64,000 nucleotides of DNA from VRUE01 sp963704515 (GTDB lineage: Bacteria; Actinomycetota; Thermoleophilia; Solirubrobacterales; 70-9): contig OY969913.1 in the NCBI GenBank assembly GCA_963704515.1, positions 2,232,001-2,296,000 on the forward strand. Reading direction: 5' to 3'. A program made the translations under genes and the position numbers. This document shows positions 1-8,367 of the stretch, one piece after another; position 1 is the first letter of the stretch, and the number at the start of each line of letters is the position of its first letter. The notes under the pieces are model-generated. The model was not told where the DNA came from. It ran no database searches and saw only the letters and a list, made by a program, of their open reading frames with translations.

Positions 1-489
1 ACCGTGATCATGGCGGTGCCCCGCCTGCGCGACCCGCATCCCTTTCGCGTGCTCGACCCGAAGAAGCTGAGCAAGGGGGCGCTGAAGGAGGCGGCGACGA
101 TAAAGGGGGCGCTCAAGCACGGGCGGGTGACCGCCCTCGACGAGCTGCCCGAGATCGACTTCGTCCTCTGCGGCTCGGTCGCGGTCAACCTGAGCGGCGC
201 CCGGGTGGGCAAGGGCGGCGGCTACTCCGACCTCGAGTACGGCGTGCTGATCGACGCCGGCAAGATCGACGGCCACACGACGGTGGCGACGACCGTGCAC
301 CCGACCCAGGTCCTGCGCCGCCACCTGATGATGACCTCCCACGACCTGCCCGTCGACGTGATCGCCACGCCGCGCGCCGTGATCGAGGTCGAGCGCCAGT
401 ACGAGCGCCCGCGCGGCATCCTCTGGGACCACCTGCAGCCACCCCAGATACGCGAGATACCGATTCTCGAACGAATGGGCTACGCATAA
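1..489 (+). CDS. 5-formyltetrahydrofolate cyclo-ligase family protein, C-terminal part
   Basis: The frame is open from the first base, so the gene begins before the window; the ATG at 10 and GTG at 4 are internal codons. The visible 163 residues resemble the C-terminal half of the MTHFS (5-formyl-THF cyclo-ligase) family: the segment DFVLCGSVAVNLSGARVGKG followed by GGYSDLEYG is the phosphate/folate-binding loop region. The family converts 5-formyl-THF to 5,10-methenyl-THF with ATP; this subgroup resembles the MTHFS-domain proteins of less certain substrate. An alpha/beta hydrolase gene follows 19 bp downstream on the same strand. The family call is fairly sure, the exact substrate is not. 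Confidence 0.8.
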   Translation, partial: TVIMAVPRLRDPHPFRVLDPKKLSKGALKEAATIKGALKHGRVTALDELPEIDFVLCGSVAVNLSGARVGKGGGYSDLEYGVLIDAGKIDGHTTVATTVHPTQVLRRHLMMTSHDLPVDVIATPRAVIEVERQYERPRGILWDHLQPPQIREIPILERMGYA

Positions 490-508
490 GCGATCATCCG
501 CGCACCGG

Positions 509-1405
509 ATGACCCACGACGACTACGGCAACCCCGACCCCGAGTGGCTGAAGATCGATTGGCGGCCCCACCTGCACCGGGTGGAGCTGCCCGGCGCCGG
601 GGTCACCTACGCCGAGATCGGCGAGGGAAGCCCGATCGTCTTCGTCCATGGCATCACCAGCTCCTGGCAGGCCTGGCTCGAGAACCTGCCCTACTTCGCC
701 GCCCGCGGGCACCGGGCGATCGCGCTCGATCTGCCCGGCTTCGGCGCCAGCCCGATGCCCTCCTGGCCGATCGAGATGCCCGCCTACGGCCGCCTCCTGC
801 ACGACTTCTGCGAGAAGCTCGGGCTCGAGCGGGGCGTCACGGTGGTCGGCAACTCGATGGGCGGCCTGGTCGCCGCCGAGGCGGTGCTGACCGGGCCGTG
901 GCGCTTCGAGCGGCTCGTCCTGGTCTCGGCCGCCGGCCTGATCAACACCTGGCTGCCCCATCAGCGCGGCATCGCCACCTCGCGCGCGTGGGACACGTTC
1001 GGCGCTCGCGTTGGCGCTCTGGCCCGCTTCACGGTCACCCACAGGCTCGCCCGCTGGCTCAACTTCCGCTTCGCCATCCGCTACCCGGGGCGCCTGCGCA
1101 AGGAGCTGCTCTGGGAGCAGCTCAACGCCGGCGTACCCTGTCCCGGCTTCGGTGACGCCCTACAGGCCGTGATCGAATACGACGCCCGCCACCGCCTCGA
1201 AGAGATCGAGATCCCGGTGATGATCGTCTGGGGAACCGACGACCGGGTGATCCCCTCAGCCGCCGCCCTCAGCTACAACCGCCGCATCCCCCACTCCCGC
1301 CTCGAGATCTTCGAACACACCGGCCACGTGCCCCAGCTCGAGCGCCCGGCGAGGTTCAACCGCGTGCTGGAGGAGTTCCTGGACAGTGACCCGCCGCCGG
1401 TGTAA
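509..1405 (+). CDS. alpha/beta hydrolase
   Basis: A 298-residue protein with the full alpha/beta-hydrolase signature: oxyanion-hole HG in VFVHGITSSW, nucleophile elbow GNSMGG with the catalytic Ser near residue 115, acid in WGTDDRVIP and catalytic His in EHTGHVPQLE close to the C-terminus. No signal peptide, so probably cytosolic. The ATG at 509 lies 19 bp after the upstream gene, suggesting co-transcription. The substrate cannot be told from sequence; the closest general types are haloperoxidase/epoxide-hydrolase-like esterases. The TAA stop lies inside the left arm of a palindrome (1399-1443), so the protein ends within that element. Confidence 0.9.
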   Translation: MTHDDYGNPDPEWLKIDWRPHLHRVELPGAGVTYAEIGEGSPIVFVHGITSSWQAWLENLPYFAARGHRAIALDLPGFGASPMPSWPIEMPAYGRLLHDFCEKLGLERGVTVVGNSMGGLVAAEAVLTGPWRFERLVLVSAAGLINTWLPHQRGIATSRAWDTFGARVGALARFTVTHRLARWLNFRFAIRYPGRLRKELLWEQLNAGVPCPGFGDALQAVIEYDARHRLEEIEIPVMIVWGTDDRVIPSAAALSYNRRIPHSRLEIFEHTGHVPQLERPARFNRVLEEFLDSDPPPV

Positions 1406-1443
1406 CGCCTTGCGGATGCAATGCATCCACAAGGCGTTACACC
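1399..1443. repeat. 39-bp palindrome family, copy 1
   Basis: A strong inverted repeat: left arm GGTGTAACGCCTTG, right arm CAAGGCGTTACACC, with an inner GGATGC/GCATCC stem and a 3-base loop. The left arm contains the stop codon of the alpha/beta hydrolase. The 39-bp core (1402-1440) recurs in degenerate form at 1475-1513 with the same length and the same outer GTAACG/CGTTAC ends. It could act as a transcription end, although no T-run follows; the second copy suggests a repeat family rather than a simple terminator. Confidence 0.7.
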
Positions 1444-1962
1444 GAGCGAGGGTCAGACAGGCACAGCATCGACCGTAACGTCTTTTGGATGAATCGCGTC
1501 CACAGTGCGTTACGCCCGCAATCTGGGTCAAACGTGCCTGCAGTCGTATGCGCTCCGGAATTAGAGGCAAATCGGCTGCGAGTCACTCAAAGTTCGGAAA
1601 CGCAAATATCGAGGCGCTCGTTGATGACGACACGATCGCCTTCGTACACCCGAAGGGAGTGCTCTGCACCGCCGGAAGGCGAAAGTACCTCAGTAAAGAG
1701 GTCAGGTTCAAGGGCATTGGACATATCTGTCGAGCAGGGACGCCGACATGCACAAGTCAGCCTTGTCGGCCTGCGCGACGTGAATGGCGGCTTCAGGCCA
1801 AATGATGCGGCAGGCAAGCTGCGTGCTCGGCTAGCCGCGCCAGGTCCGGATCCGGACCGCTCCGAACGAGGATCCGAGTGTCGCGTTCGGCAAGGATGCG
1901 TCGGCGCTTGCGCACAAGCGCGCATCTGTGGGCAGGACCGAAGTCACCGGCCGACATGACAG
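1406..1962. other. 557-bp spacer, probably eroded DNA
   Basis: Apart from the two palindromes I see no convincing gene here. The base composition is visibly less GC-rich than the surrounding genes. A short minus-strand frame at 1587-1724 (45 codons, starting MSNALEPDLFTEVL) has protein-like composition and may be the remnant of a decayed gene, but it has no recognisable relative and no clear ribosome binding site. The spacer lies between the plus-strand hydrolase and the 3' end of ilvD, a convergent junction where old insertions tend to persist. Confidence 0.5.
1475..1513. repeat. 39-bp palindrome family, copy 2 (degenerate)
   Basis: Same length and layout as 1402-1440: it opens GTAACG, has GGATG in the left half and GTCCACA in the right half, and closes CGTTAC, but the arms no longer pair perfectly. 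It is separated from copy 1 by 34 bp. It reads like an older, mutated copy of the same element. Confidence 0.6.
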
Positions 1963-3654
1963 CTAGCCGGTGACCGCGCCCTTCGAGGCCGAGGAGACCG
2001 TCGCGGCGTACTTGGCCATCACGCCGGGGCCGAAGGGGGACGGTGGGGACTCGTAGGCGGCCACGCGCTTGGCGATCTCCTCGTCGGCGAGAGCAAGGTC
2101 GAGGCGGCGGGCGTCGATGTCAACGGTGATCTCGTCGCCCTCGCGGATCGCGGCGATCGGGCCGCCGCGGGCTGCCTCGGGGGCGACGTGCCCGATCATC
2201 AGGCCGCGGGTGGCACCGGAGAAGCGGCCGTCGGTGACCATCGCGACGCTCTGGCCGAGACCCTCGCCGACGATCGCCGCGGTGACCTGAAGCATCTCGC
2301 GCATGCCGGGACCGCCGACCGGGCCCTCGTTGCGGATCACGACGACGTCGCCGGGGTTGATCTGCTGGTCCTTGACGGCGCGGAAGCAGTCCTCTTCGGA
2401 CTCGAAGACCCGGGCCGGGCCGGTCTGCCGGGTGCGCTCGGTGCCGGCTAGCTTGACCACGGCGCCCTCCGGCGCGAGGTTGCCGCGCAGGATCGCCAGG
2501 CCGCCTTCGGGCTTGAGCGGGTCCTCCAGGGGGCGCACGACCTCCTGGCCCGGCTTCTCGCTGGCCTCGGCGGCGACCTCGCCGATCGTCTTGCCGGTCA
2601 CCGTCAGCGCCTCCTCGTGCAGCTTGCCGGCTTCGGCGAGGCGCCTGAGGACCAGCGGCACGCCACCGGCCGCATAGAGGTCGGTGGCGACGAAGCGGCC
2701 GCCGGGCTTGAGGTCGGCGAATAGCGGCGTGGCGCGGGAGATGCGCTCGAAGTCGTCCATCGTCAGCTCGATCCCGAGCTCCTGGGCGAGCGCGATCAGG
2801 TGCAGCACCGCGTTGGTCGAGCCGCCCGAGGCGCAAACGCAGGCGATCGCGTTCTCGAGCGAGTCGCGGGTGATCACCCTGCTCGGGGTGATCTCCTCGG
2901 TGAGGACCCGGATCACCAGCTCGCCGATCCGCTCGGCGACGCTGCCCTTCTCCTCGTCTTCGGCCGGGACCATCGCCGAGCCGCCGGCGCTGACTCCGAG
3001 CGCCTCGAAGGCGCAGGCCATCGTGTTGGCGGTGAACTGGCCGCCGCAGGCGCCGGCGCCGGGACTGGCCACGCCCTCGAGCTCGTTCAGTTCCTCGTCG
3101 CTCATATCGCCGGCGTTGTGGGCGCCGATCGCCTCGAAGACGTCGAGGATCGTCACGTCGCGGCCGTGCCAGTGGCCGGGGGCGATCGAGCCGCCGTAGA
3201 GGACGACCGAGGGGATGTCGAGCCGGGCGAGCGCCATCGCGCAGCCGGGGATCGTCTTGTCGCAGGCGCAGAGGGCGACGATCGCGTCGAACTGGTAGCC
3301 GCGCGCCATCAGCTCGATCGAGTCGGCGATCACCTCGCGGCTGACCAGCGATGCCTTCATCCCCTGCGTGCCCATCGTGATCCCGTCGGAGATCGCGACG
3401 GTGTTGAACTCCAGCGGCGTCCCCCCCGCGGCGCGCACCCCCTCCTTGACGTGCTCGGCGAGGCCGCGCAGGTGGAAGTTGCAGGAGTTGGCCTCGGCCC
3501 AGGTGTTGGCGATCCCGATCGTCGGCCGGCTGAGCGCCTCGTCATCGAAGCCGACGCCCTTCATGTAGGCGCGCGAGTGGGCGCGGTCGGGCCCGTCGAA
3601 GACCGTGGCCGAGCGGGGACGGGGCAGCTTGGTGGTGGCGCCGTTTGAGCTCAT
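1963..3654 (-). CDS. ilvD: dihydroxy-acid dehydratase
   Basis: A 563-residue IlvD, the usual length. It dehydrates 2,3-dihydroxy-isovalerate and 2,3-dihydroxy-3-methylvalerate to the 2-oxo acids in valine, isoleucine and leucine synthesis. Visible hallmarks are the iron-sulfur cysteines (Cys in NSCNFH, CDKTIPGC, GACGGQFTAN), SDGITMGTQGM near residue 95 and the C-terminal GRFSGATRG motif. Start ATG at 3654. It lies only 9 bp downstream of thiD on the same strand, so it is probably the last gene of the comM-dprA-thiD-ilvD run; other ilv genes are not present here. Confidence 0.97.
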   Translation of the reverse strand: MSSNGATTKLPRPRSATVFDGPDRAHSRAYMKGVGFDDEALSRPTIGIANTWAEANSCNFHLRGLAEHVKEGVRAAGGTPLEFNTVAISDGITMGTQGMKASLVSREVIADSIELMARGYQFDAIVALCACDKTIPGCAMALARLDIPSVVLYGGSIAPGHWHGRDVTILDVFEAIGAHNAGDMSDEELNELEGVASPGAGACGGQFTANTMACAFEALGVSAGGSAMVPAEDEEKGSVAERIGELVIRVLTEEITPSRVITRDSLENAIACVCASGGSTNAVLHLIALAQELGIELTMDDFERISRATPLFADLKPGGRFVATDLYAAGGVPLVLRRLAEAGKLHEEALTVTGKTIGEVAAEASEKPGQEVVRPLEDPLKPEGGLAILRGNLAPEGAVVKLAGTERTRQTGPARVFESEEDCFRAVKDQQINPGDVVVIRNEGPVGGPGMREMLQVTAAIVGEGLGQSVAMVTDGRFSGATRGLMIGHVAPEAARGGPIAAIREGDEITVDIDARRLDLALADEEIAKRVAAYESPPSPFGPGVMAKYAATVSSASKGAVTG

Positions 3655-3663
3655 GGCCGGAAT

Positions 3664-4485
3664 CTACCGAGGCGGTCCGGAGATCAGATCGAAGACGTCG
3701 ACCGGACCTGGCCCCGCCCCGATCTCACGCAGGCCGTGGGCGACCGCCCGCGAGACGATCTCGCGCGCTCGGCGCGCCGCCTCGAGCGGCGGCTCGCCGA
3801 GCGCGAGGAAGGCCGCCAGGGCCGAGGAGTGGGTGCAGCCGGAGCCGTGCGCGGCGCCGTCGGGGTGACGCTCGCCGGGGATCTCGACCGCCTGGCGGCC
3901 GTCGAAGAAGAGGTCGACGATCCGCTCGCTGTGCCCACCGGTCACCACCACGGCGCGCGAACCGAGGGCCAGCACCTCGCGCGCCAGATCGTCCTGCGAC
4001 TCGTTCTCGCCGACGCCGGCGAGCGCCCGCGCCTCGGGGATGTTGGGCGTGATCACGCTCGCCAGCGGCAGCAGCCGCTCGACCAGGGCCGCCCGCGCCT
4101 CCTCGTCGAGCAGAACGGCGCCGCTCTCGGCGACCATCACCGGGTCGACGACGACCGGCGCCTCGCCGACCAGCGAGAGCGCCTCGACCACCGCCTCGAC
4201 CGTCTCGGCGGTGCCGAGCATCCCGACCTTGACCGCGTCGACGCCGATGTCTTCGGCGACGGCACCGACCTGGGCGACGATCGTCTCCCGCGAGACGACC
4301 TCGACCGCCTCCACCCCGACCGTGCTCTGCGCGGTGATCGCCGTGATCGCCGTCATCCCGTGCACGCCGCAGCGCGCGAACGCCTTCAGGTCGGCCTGGA
4401 TCCCGGCGCCGCCGCCGGAGTCCGAGCCGGCGATCGAGAGGACGGCTGGCACGCGCTTGACCACTACCCCGCGCAGCCTAGACAT
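3664..4485 (-). CDS. thiD: hydroxymethylpyrimidine / phosphomethylpyrimidine kinase
   Basis: A 273-residue ribokinase-fold kinase that phosphorylates HMP and HMP-phosphate in thiamine synthesis and salvage. It shows the family motifs SIAGSDSGGGAGIQADLKAF near the N-terminus, DPVMVAESG in the middle and the anion-hole motif GSGCTHSSALAAFLALG near the C-terminus. The ATG at 4485 overlaps the end of dprA by 8 bases, implying translational coupling. No TPP riboswitch could be placed, since the gene lies inside an operon with no leader. Confidence 0.95.
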   Translation of the reverse strand: MSRLRGVVVKRVPAVLSIAGSDSGGGAGIQADLKAFARCGVHGMTAITAITAQSTVGVEAVEVVSRETIVAQVGAVAEDIGVDAVKVGMLGTAETVEAVVEALSLVGEAPVVVDPVMVAESGAVLLDEEARAALVERLLPLASVITPNIPEARALAGVGENESQDDLAREVLALGSRAVVVTGGHSERIVDLFFDGRQAVEIPGERHPDGAAHGSGCTHSSALAAFLALGEPPLEAARRAREIVSRAVAHGLREIGAGPGPVDVFDLISGPPR

Positions 4486-5593
4486 CGGCTGCCCCGAGCA
4501 ACGTCCGGGAGTAGACGCCGACCAGCGAGCAGGACACGTAGCCGAGCGCCTCGAGCGTGGCCAGCGCCGCGGCGATCTCGGCGCCGCTCCTGCCCAGCTG
4601 CGAGGCGATCCCGTCGCAGGTGTCCTCGCCCCGCTCGAGTGCCCCCAACACCTCGCGCAGCTCGGGCTCGATCTGCGGCCCGGCCCGCTCTACGCTGCGC
4701 ACGCCGGGGCCGAGCATCGCGTCGAGCACGTCCTGGGGGTCGCGAATCAGGCAGGCGCCGCCGGCCAGCAGCTCGTTGGTGCCCGCGGCGACGCGCGAGT
4801 TGACCGGGCCCGGCACCGCGCCGAGGTCGCGGCCGAGGTCGGCGGCGAGGTCCGCCGTGATCAGCGAGCCGGAGCGCTGCGCCGCCTCGACCACGACGGT
4901 CATCCCCGCCATCGCCGCCATGATCCGGTTGCGCGCCGGGAAGGTCCAGCGCCAGGCCCCGGTGCCCGGCGGCAGCTCGGAGAGGATCAGGCCGCGCTCG
5001 CCGATCCGCCGCCAGAGCGAGCGGTGCGAAGCCGGGTAGGCGATATCCGGGCCGCTGCCGAGCACGGCCACCGTGAGGCCGCCGTCGAGAGCGCCGCGAT
5101 GGGCGCAGGCGTCGATGCCAAAGGCGAGGCCGCTGCAGACAACCAGGCCCGCCGCCGCCAGACCGCGGCCGAGCTCGTTCGCGACGCCGCGGCCGTAGGC
5201 GCTCGCCCGCCGCGCGCCGACCACGGTGACGACCTCCTCTGGCGTCAGCCGCGCGAGCAGGGCCGGGTCGCCGCGGCCGATCAGCGCCCATGGCGCATCG
5301 GCGGCGTCGCGCAGGCCCGGCGGGAAGCGCTCGTCGTGCCGGCAGCAGGCCCAGCACTCGGCCGCCAGCAGGTCGGCGCGCAGCCGCTCCTCCGGTGTGG
5401 CAGCGATCTGGGCGAGGATCTGCCCGGCCACCTTCGGCGCCACGGCGGCAGCGAGGTCCTGGCTGGAGAGCCGCAGCAGTTCCGGCGAGCGCGAGCCGAC
5501 GGCGCCGGTCGCGATCTTCTCGATGTAGGGCGCGAGGTGAGCCAGCAACCGGCCGCGGCGCAGGCAATCCGGGCAGGCGCTCGGGGCGCTCAC
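4478..5593 (-). CDS. dprA: DNA-processing protein DprA (Smf)
   Basis: A 371-residue DprA. The protein binds incoming single-stranded DNA and loads RecA during natural transformation. Seen: a CPDC pair near residue 8, the Rossmann-like DprA core with VVGARRASAYGRG, SGLAFGIDACAHRGAL, GSGPDIAYPASH, FPARNRIMAAMA and AQRSGSLITA, and a C-terminal winged-helix-like segment. The GTG start overlaps the comM stop by 4 bases (GTGA). comM-dprA adjacency is common in bacteria and points to a shared role in DNA uptake; no DNA-uptake pilus genes are in the window. Confidence 0.95.
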   Translation of the reverse strand: MSAPSACPDCLRRGRLLAHLAPYIEKIATGAVGSRSPELLRLSSQDLAAAVAPKVAGQILAQIAATPEERLRADLLAAECWACCRHDERFPPGLRDAADAPWALIGRGDPALLARLTPEEVVTVVGARRASAYGRGVANELGRGLAAAGLVVCSGLAFGIDACAHRGALDGGLTVAVLGSGPDIAYPASHRSLWRRIGERGLILSELPPGTGAWRWTFPARNRIMAAMAGMTVVVEAAQRSGSLITADLAADLGRDLGAVPGPVNSRVAAGTNELLAGGACLIRDPQDVLDAMLGPGVRSVERAGPQIEPELREVLGALERGEDTCDGIASQLGRSGAEIAAALATLEALGYVSCSLVGVYSRTLLGAADV

Positions 5594-7083
5594 GAGCGGT
5601 CCCTGCGGCGCAGTTGCAGCGCCTGCGCCATCTGGTCGCGGCCGACGGACTCGGCGCCGGCCAGGTCGGCGACCGTGCGCGCCAGGCGCAGCACCCGGTC
5701 GTGAGCACGGCCGCTGAGCCGGCGCCGCGCGTAGGAGTCAGCGAGCAGCGAAGCGGCGCCCTCTTCCAGGGAGCACTCGCGCACCTCCGCCGGCGTCATC
5801 TGCGCGTTGCAGCGGCCGGCGCCGAGGCGGGCTTCCTGGCGCTCGCGTGCGACAGCGACCCGCTCGCGCACCGCGGCCGAGGGCTCGCCGGGCGGTCCGC
5901 CGATCTCGGCCGCGCTCGGCTGACGGATCGCGGCAAGCACGTCGATCCGGTCGGCCAGCGCCCCGCTCAGCTTCGCCTGGTAGCGCTGCACAGCGAGCGG
6001 CGGACAGGCGCACTCGGGGTCGGCGTCGCCGCGCCCGCAGGGGCAGGGGTTGGCCGCGGCGATCAGCATGAATTGGCAGGGCAGGTGACGCCAGGAGCCG
6101 GCGCGGGCGATCGAGACCCAGCCGGTCTCCAGCGGCGCCCGCAGCGCCTCCAGCGTGTCGCGGTGGAACTCGCAGAGCTCGTCGAGGAAGAGCACGCCGC
6201 GGTGAGCCAAAGTCACCTCTCCGGGGCTCGGCGGGTTGCCGCCGCCGATCAGCCCCGCCGGGCTGATCGTGTGGTGCGGGGCGCGGAAGGGCCGACCGCC
6301 CGGGCCGTGGCCGAGGCGCCCGCAGGCGCTCGCGATCCGCGCCACCTCGAGCGCCTCCTCCGGCGCCAGCGGCGGCAGGATCGAGGGCAACCGGGCTGCC
6401 GCCAGCGACTTGCCGGCGCCCGGCGGGCCGACCATCAGCAGGCTGTGGCCGCCGGCCGCGGCGACCTCGAGCGCGTAACGCAGATGCGGCTGGCCGCGAA
6501 GGTCGGCGAGGTCGGGACCGCCTTCGGTGGCGCGGAGCCCCAGCGCCAGGGGCTCGGGACGCGAGGGCTCCCAGTCGCCCGCCGCCAGGGCGGCCAGCTG
6601 GGCGAGGCTCTCGAGCGGGACCACGTCGAGATCGCCGACCAGGGCGGCCTCCGGCCCGTTCTCGGCCGGCACGACGATCGCCTCGCTGCCCCGCTCGCGC
6701 GCCGCCTCCGCGATCGCCAGCACCCCGTGGACGGAGCGCACCGAGCCGTCGAGGGCGAGCTCGCCGACCAGCGCCAGCGGCGGCAGGCTCCCGAGGTCGA
6801 GCTGGCCCGAAGCGGTGAGCAGCGCCGCCGCGATCGCCAGGTCAAGTCCCGGGCCGGCCTTGCGCACGCTCGCCGGGGCGAGGTTGGCGACGATCCGGCT
6901 CAGGGGGAAGTCAAAGCCGCAGTTGACCATCGCCGCCCGCACCCGCTCACGCGCCTCGCGCACGGCGGCGTCGGGCAGGCCGACGACCTGGAACGCGGGC
7001 AGGCCGCGGTGAACGTCGACCTCGACCCGCACTGGGCGGGCCGAGATGCCGTCGAGGGTGAATGTCCGCGCCGTGGCAAGCAC
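5590..7083 (-). CDS. comM: YifB/ComM family Mg-chelatase-like AAA+ ATPase
   Basis: About 497 residues: an N-terminal Lon-protease-like domain, a central AAA+ module with Walker A GPPGAGKS and the Walker B region GVLFLDELCEF, a cysteine cluster around NPCPCGRG, and a C-terminal Mg-chelatase domain. In naturally competent bacteria ComM is a hexameric helicase that extends branch migration during integration of transforming DNA. I chose the GTG at 7083 because the family begins at the VLATARTFTLDGI segment; an upstream frame to 7167 reads into the divergent spacer. Overlaps dprA (GTGA). Confidence 0.93.
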   Translation of the reverse strand: MLATARTFTLDGISARPVRVEVDVHRGLPAFQVVGLPDAAVREARERVRAAMVNCGFDFPLSRIVANLAPASVRKAGPGLDLAIAAALLTASGQLDLGSLPPLALVGELALDGSVRSVHGVLAIAEAARERGSEAIVVPAENGPEAALVGDLDVVPLESLAQLAALAAGDWEPSRPEPLALGLRATEGGPDLADLRGQPHLRYALEVAAAGGHSLLMVGPPGAGKSLAAARLPSILPPLAPEEALEVARIASACGRLGHGPGGRPFRAPHHTISPAGLIGGGNPPSPGEVTLAHRGVLFLDELCEFHRDTLEALRAPLETGWVSIARAGSWRHLPCQFMLIAAANPCPCGRGDADPECACPPLAVQRYQAKLSGALADRIDVLAAIRQPSAAEIGGPPGEPSAAVRERVAVARERQEARLGAGRCNAQMTPAEVRECSLEEGAASLLADSYARRRLSGRAHDRVLRLARTVADLAGAESVGRDQMAQALQLRRRDRS

Positions 7084-7168
7084 GGAAACGACGCTAGAGA
7101 GCCAAATCGCGCGTGTGGGTGCAAAAGGTGCCAATTCTGAAAATTCATCCGCACGATTCCCTCGCACC

Positions 7169-7192
7169 CCGCTCCGAGGCCCATCGGAGCGG
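7169..7192. promoter_or_regulatory. 9-bp inverted repeat before yraN
   Basis: CCGCTCCGA, a 6-base loop, then TCGGAGCGG. It lies in the divergent comM/yraN spacer, ending 17 bp before the yraN ATG. It could be an operator or a leader hairpin that covers the ribosome binding site; nothing else supports either role. Confidence 0.3.
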
Positions 7193-7209
7193 CTCTAGGG
7201 TCGGCCGGG

Positions 7210-7587
7210 ATGACCGTGCAGAGACAGACGATCGGCCGCACCGCCGAGGACCTGGTCGCCGCCCGGCTGGCCGATCGCGGCTGGGAGATCCTCGAGCGCA
7301 ACGCCCGCACCCGTTACGGCGAGCTCGACATCGTCGCCCGCGACGACCGCACCCTGGTCTTCGTCGAGGTCAAGGCGGGCCGCGCCGGCTCCGCCTACGG
7401 TCCGGAGCGACCGATCCTCGGCGTCAACCGCCGCAAGCAGCTGCGCGTCCGCCGCCTCGCCGCCGCCTGGATGGCCGAACGCCGTGACGCTCCCTACTAC
7501 GACGAGATCCGCTGCGACGCCGTCGGCGTCACCTTCGACCACGACGGAGACGCGGTCGACGTCGAGCACATCGAGGGCGCCTTCTGA
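7210..7587 (+). CDS. YraN/UPF0102 family nuclease-like protein
   Basis: A 125-residue protein with the UPF0102 pattern: G..AE near the N-terminus (IGRTAEDLVAARLADRGW), then GELDIVARD and VFVEVKAG, the D...E-x-K arrangement of the endonuclease-like fold. The family usually sits near rnhB, as here, and its biochemical role is unsettled although a DNA-processing role is presumed. It is the only plus-strand gene between comM and rnhB, transcribed divergently from comM and convergently with rnhB. The stop codon is 6 bp before a 56-bp palindrome. Confidence 0.9.
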   Translation: MTVQRQTIGRTAEDLVAARLADRGWEILERNARTRYGELDIVARDDRTLVFVEVKAGRAGSAYGPERPILGVNRRKQLRVRRLAAAWMAERRDAPYYDEIRCDAVGVTFDHDGDAVDVEHIEGAF

Positions 7588-7593
7588 GGCAAC

Positions 7594-7649
7594 GGGGACG
7601 TGCCGTAAGAAAGCGGTCCGTATAGGTACATAACTTGCGGCACGTCCCC
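7594..7649. repeat. 56-bp palindromic repeat, copy 1
   Basis: Begins GGGGACGTGCCGTAAG and ends ACTTGCGGCACGTCCCC, exactly 56 bp. Copies of the same length and ends lie at 55106-55161 and 61553-61608. The outer arms are nearly invariant while the central 20 bases vary. Here it fills the gap between the converging yraN and rnhB genes. The form recalls REP elements mobilised by RAYT-type transposases, but no transposase gene is in the window. Confidence 0.85.
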
Positions 7650-7653
7650 GCCG

Positions 7654-8367
7654 TCAGGCGATTTCGAGCTGTGCGTAGGCGACCGACTGGAACGAGCGGC
7701 GGTGCAGCGGTGAGATGCCGATTCGCTCGATCGCCTCGCGGTGCTCGGGGGTCGAGTAGCCGACGTGCTCCTCGAAGCCCCAGCCCGGGTGCCGCTCGGC
7801 GGCGCGGCGCATGTAGCGGTCGCGGGTCACCTTGGCGATCACCGAGGCCGCGGCGATCGCGGCGCTGGTCCCATCGCCTTCGATCACGGCGCGGTGCGGC
7901 ACGCTGCACTGGCGCAGGGCGAAGCCGTCAGTAAGGCAGGTGGTGCCGTCCTCGGGCGCCAGCCTTTCCAGCGCCACCGAAAGCGCTTCGATGTTGGTCA
8001 CGTGCAGGCCGCGCCGGTCGATCCCCGCGGCGCAGCGCACCACGACGCTGACCCTCTCCGCGGCGCGCAGCACGGCGGGAAAGATCTCCGCCCGCTTCTC
8101 CTCCTGCATCTGCTTTGAGTCGTGCAATCCGGCGAGCGCGCGCCGGTCGGCATGGGAGAGCCTCTCGTGGTCGATCAGCACCGCGGCGGCCACCAGCGGA
8201 CCGGCGAGGCAACCGCGGCCCGCCTCGTCGACCCCGGCCACCAGCCGCGTCCCCAGCGCGCGGTCGAAGGAGAAGAGGCGGCGGGTGCGCGCCAGGCGCC
8301 GCTGATGCGCCTTGCCGCCGCTGCGCTTAGAGCGTTCCGATGCGGTCTGGGGGCCAGTAGGTGGCAA
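7654..8367 (-). CDS. rnhB: ribonuclease HII
   Basis: Removes ribonucleotides from DNA and RNA primers. The core shows the RNase HII motif VAGVDEAGRGCLAGPLVAAA with its catalytic Asp-Glu, DSKQM, a later catalytic aspartate in EGDGTSAAIAAASVIAKVTRD, and the C-terminal SFQSVAYAQLEIA. The start is uncertain: a GTG at 8433 lies inside the conserved part of lepB, so I prefer the TTG at 8367, which leaves a short basic N-terminus and a 41-base overlap with lepB. Downstream of lepB as in many bacteria. Confidence 0.9.
   Translation of the reverse strand: MPPTGPQTASERSKRSGGKAHQRRLARTRRLFSFDRALGTRLVAGVDEAGRGCLAGPLVAAAVLIDHERLSHADRRALAGLHDSKQMQEEKRAEIFPAVLRAAERVSVVVRCAAGIDRRGLHVTNIEALSVALERLAPEDGTTCLTDGFALRQCSVPHRAVIEGDGTSAAIAAASVIAKVTRDRYMRRAAERHPGWGFEEHVGYSTPEHREAIERIGISPLHRRSFQSVAYAQLEIA

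Noticed and set aside
1489..1959. Plus-strand frames in the spacer after the hydrolase
   Set aside because: No ribosome site, no motif and two overlapping frames of equal quality; better explained as eroded DNA.
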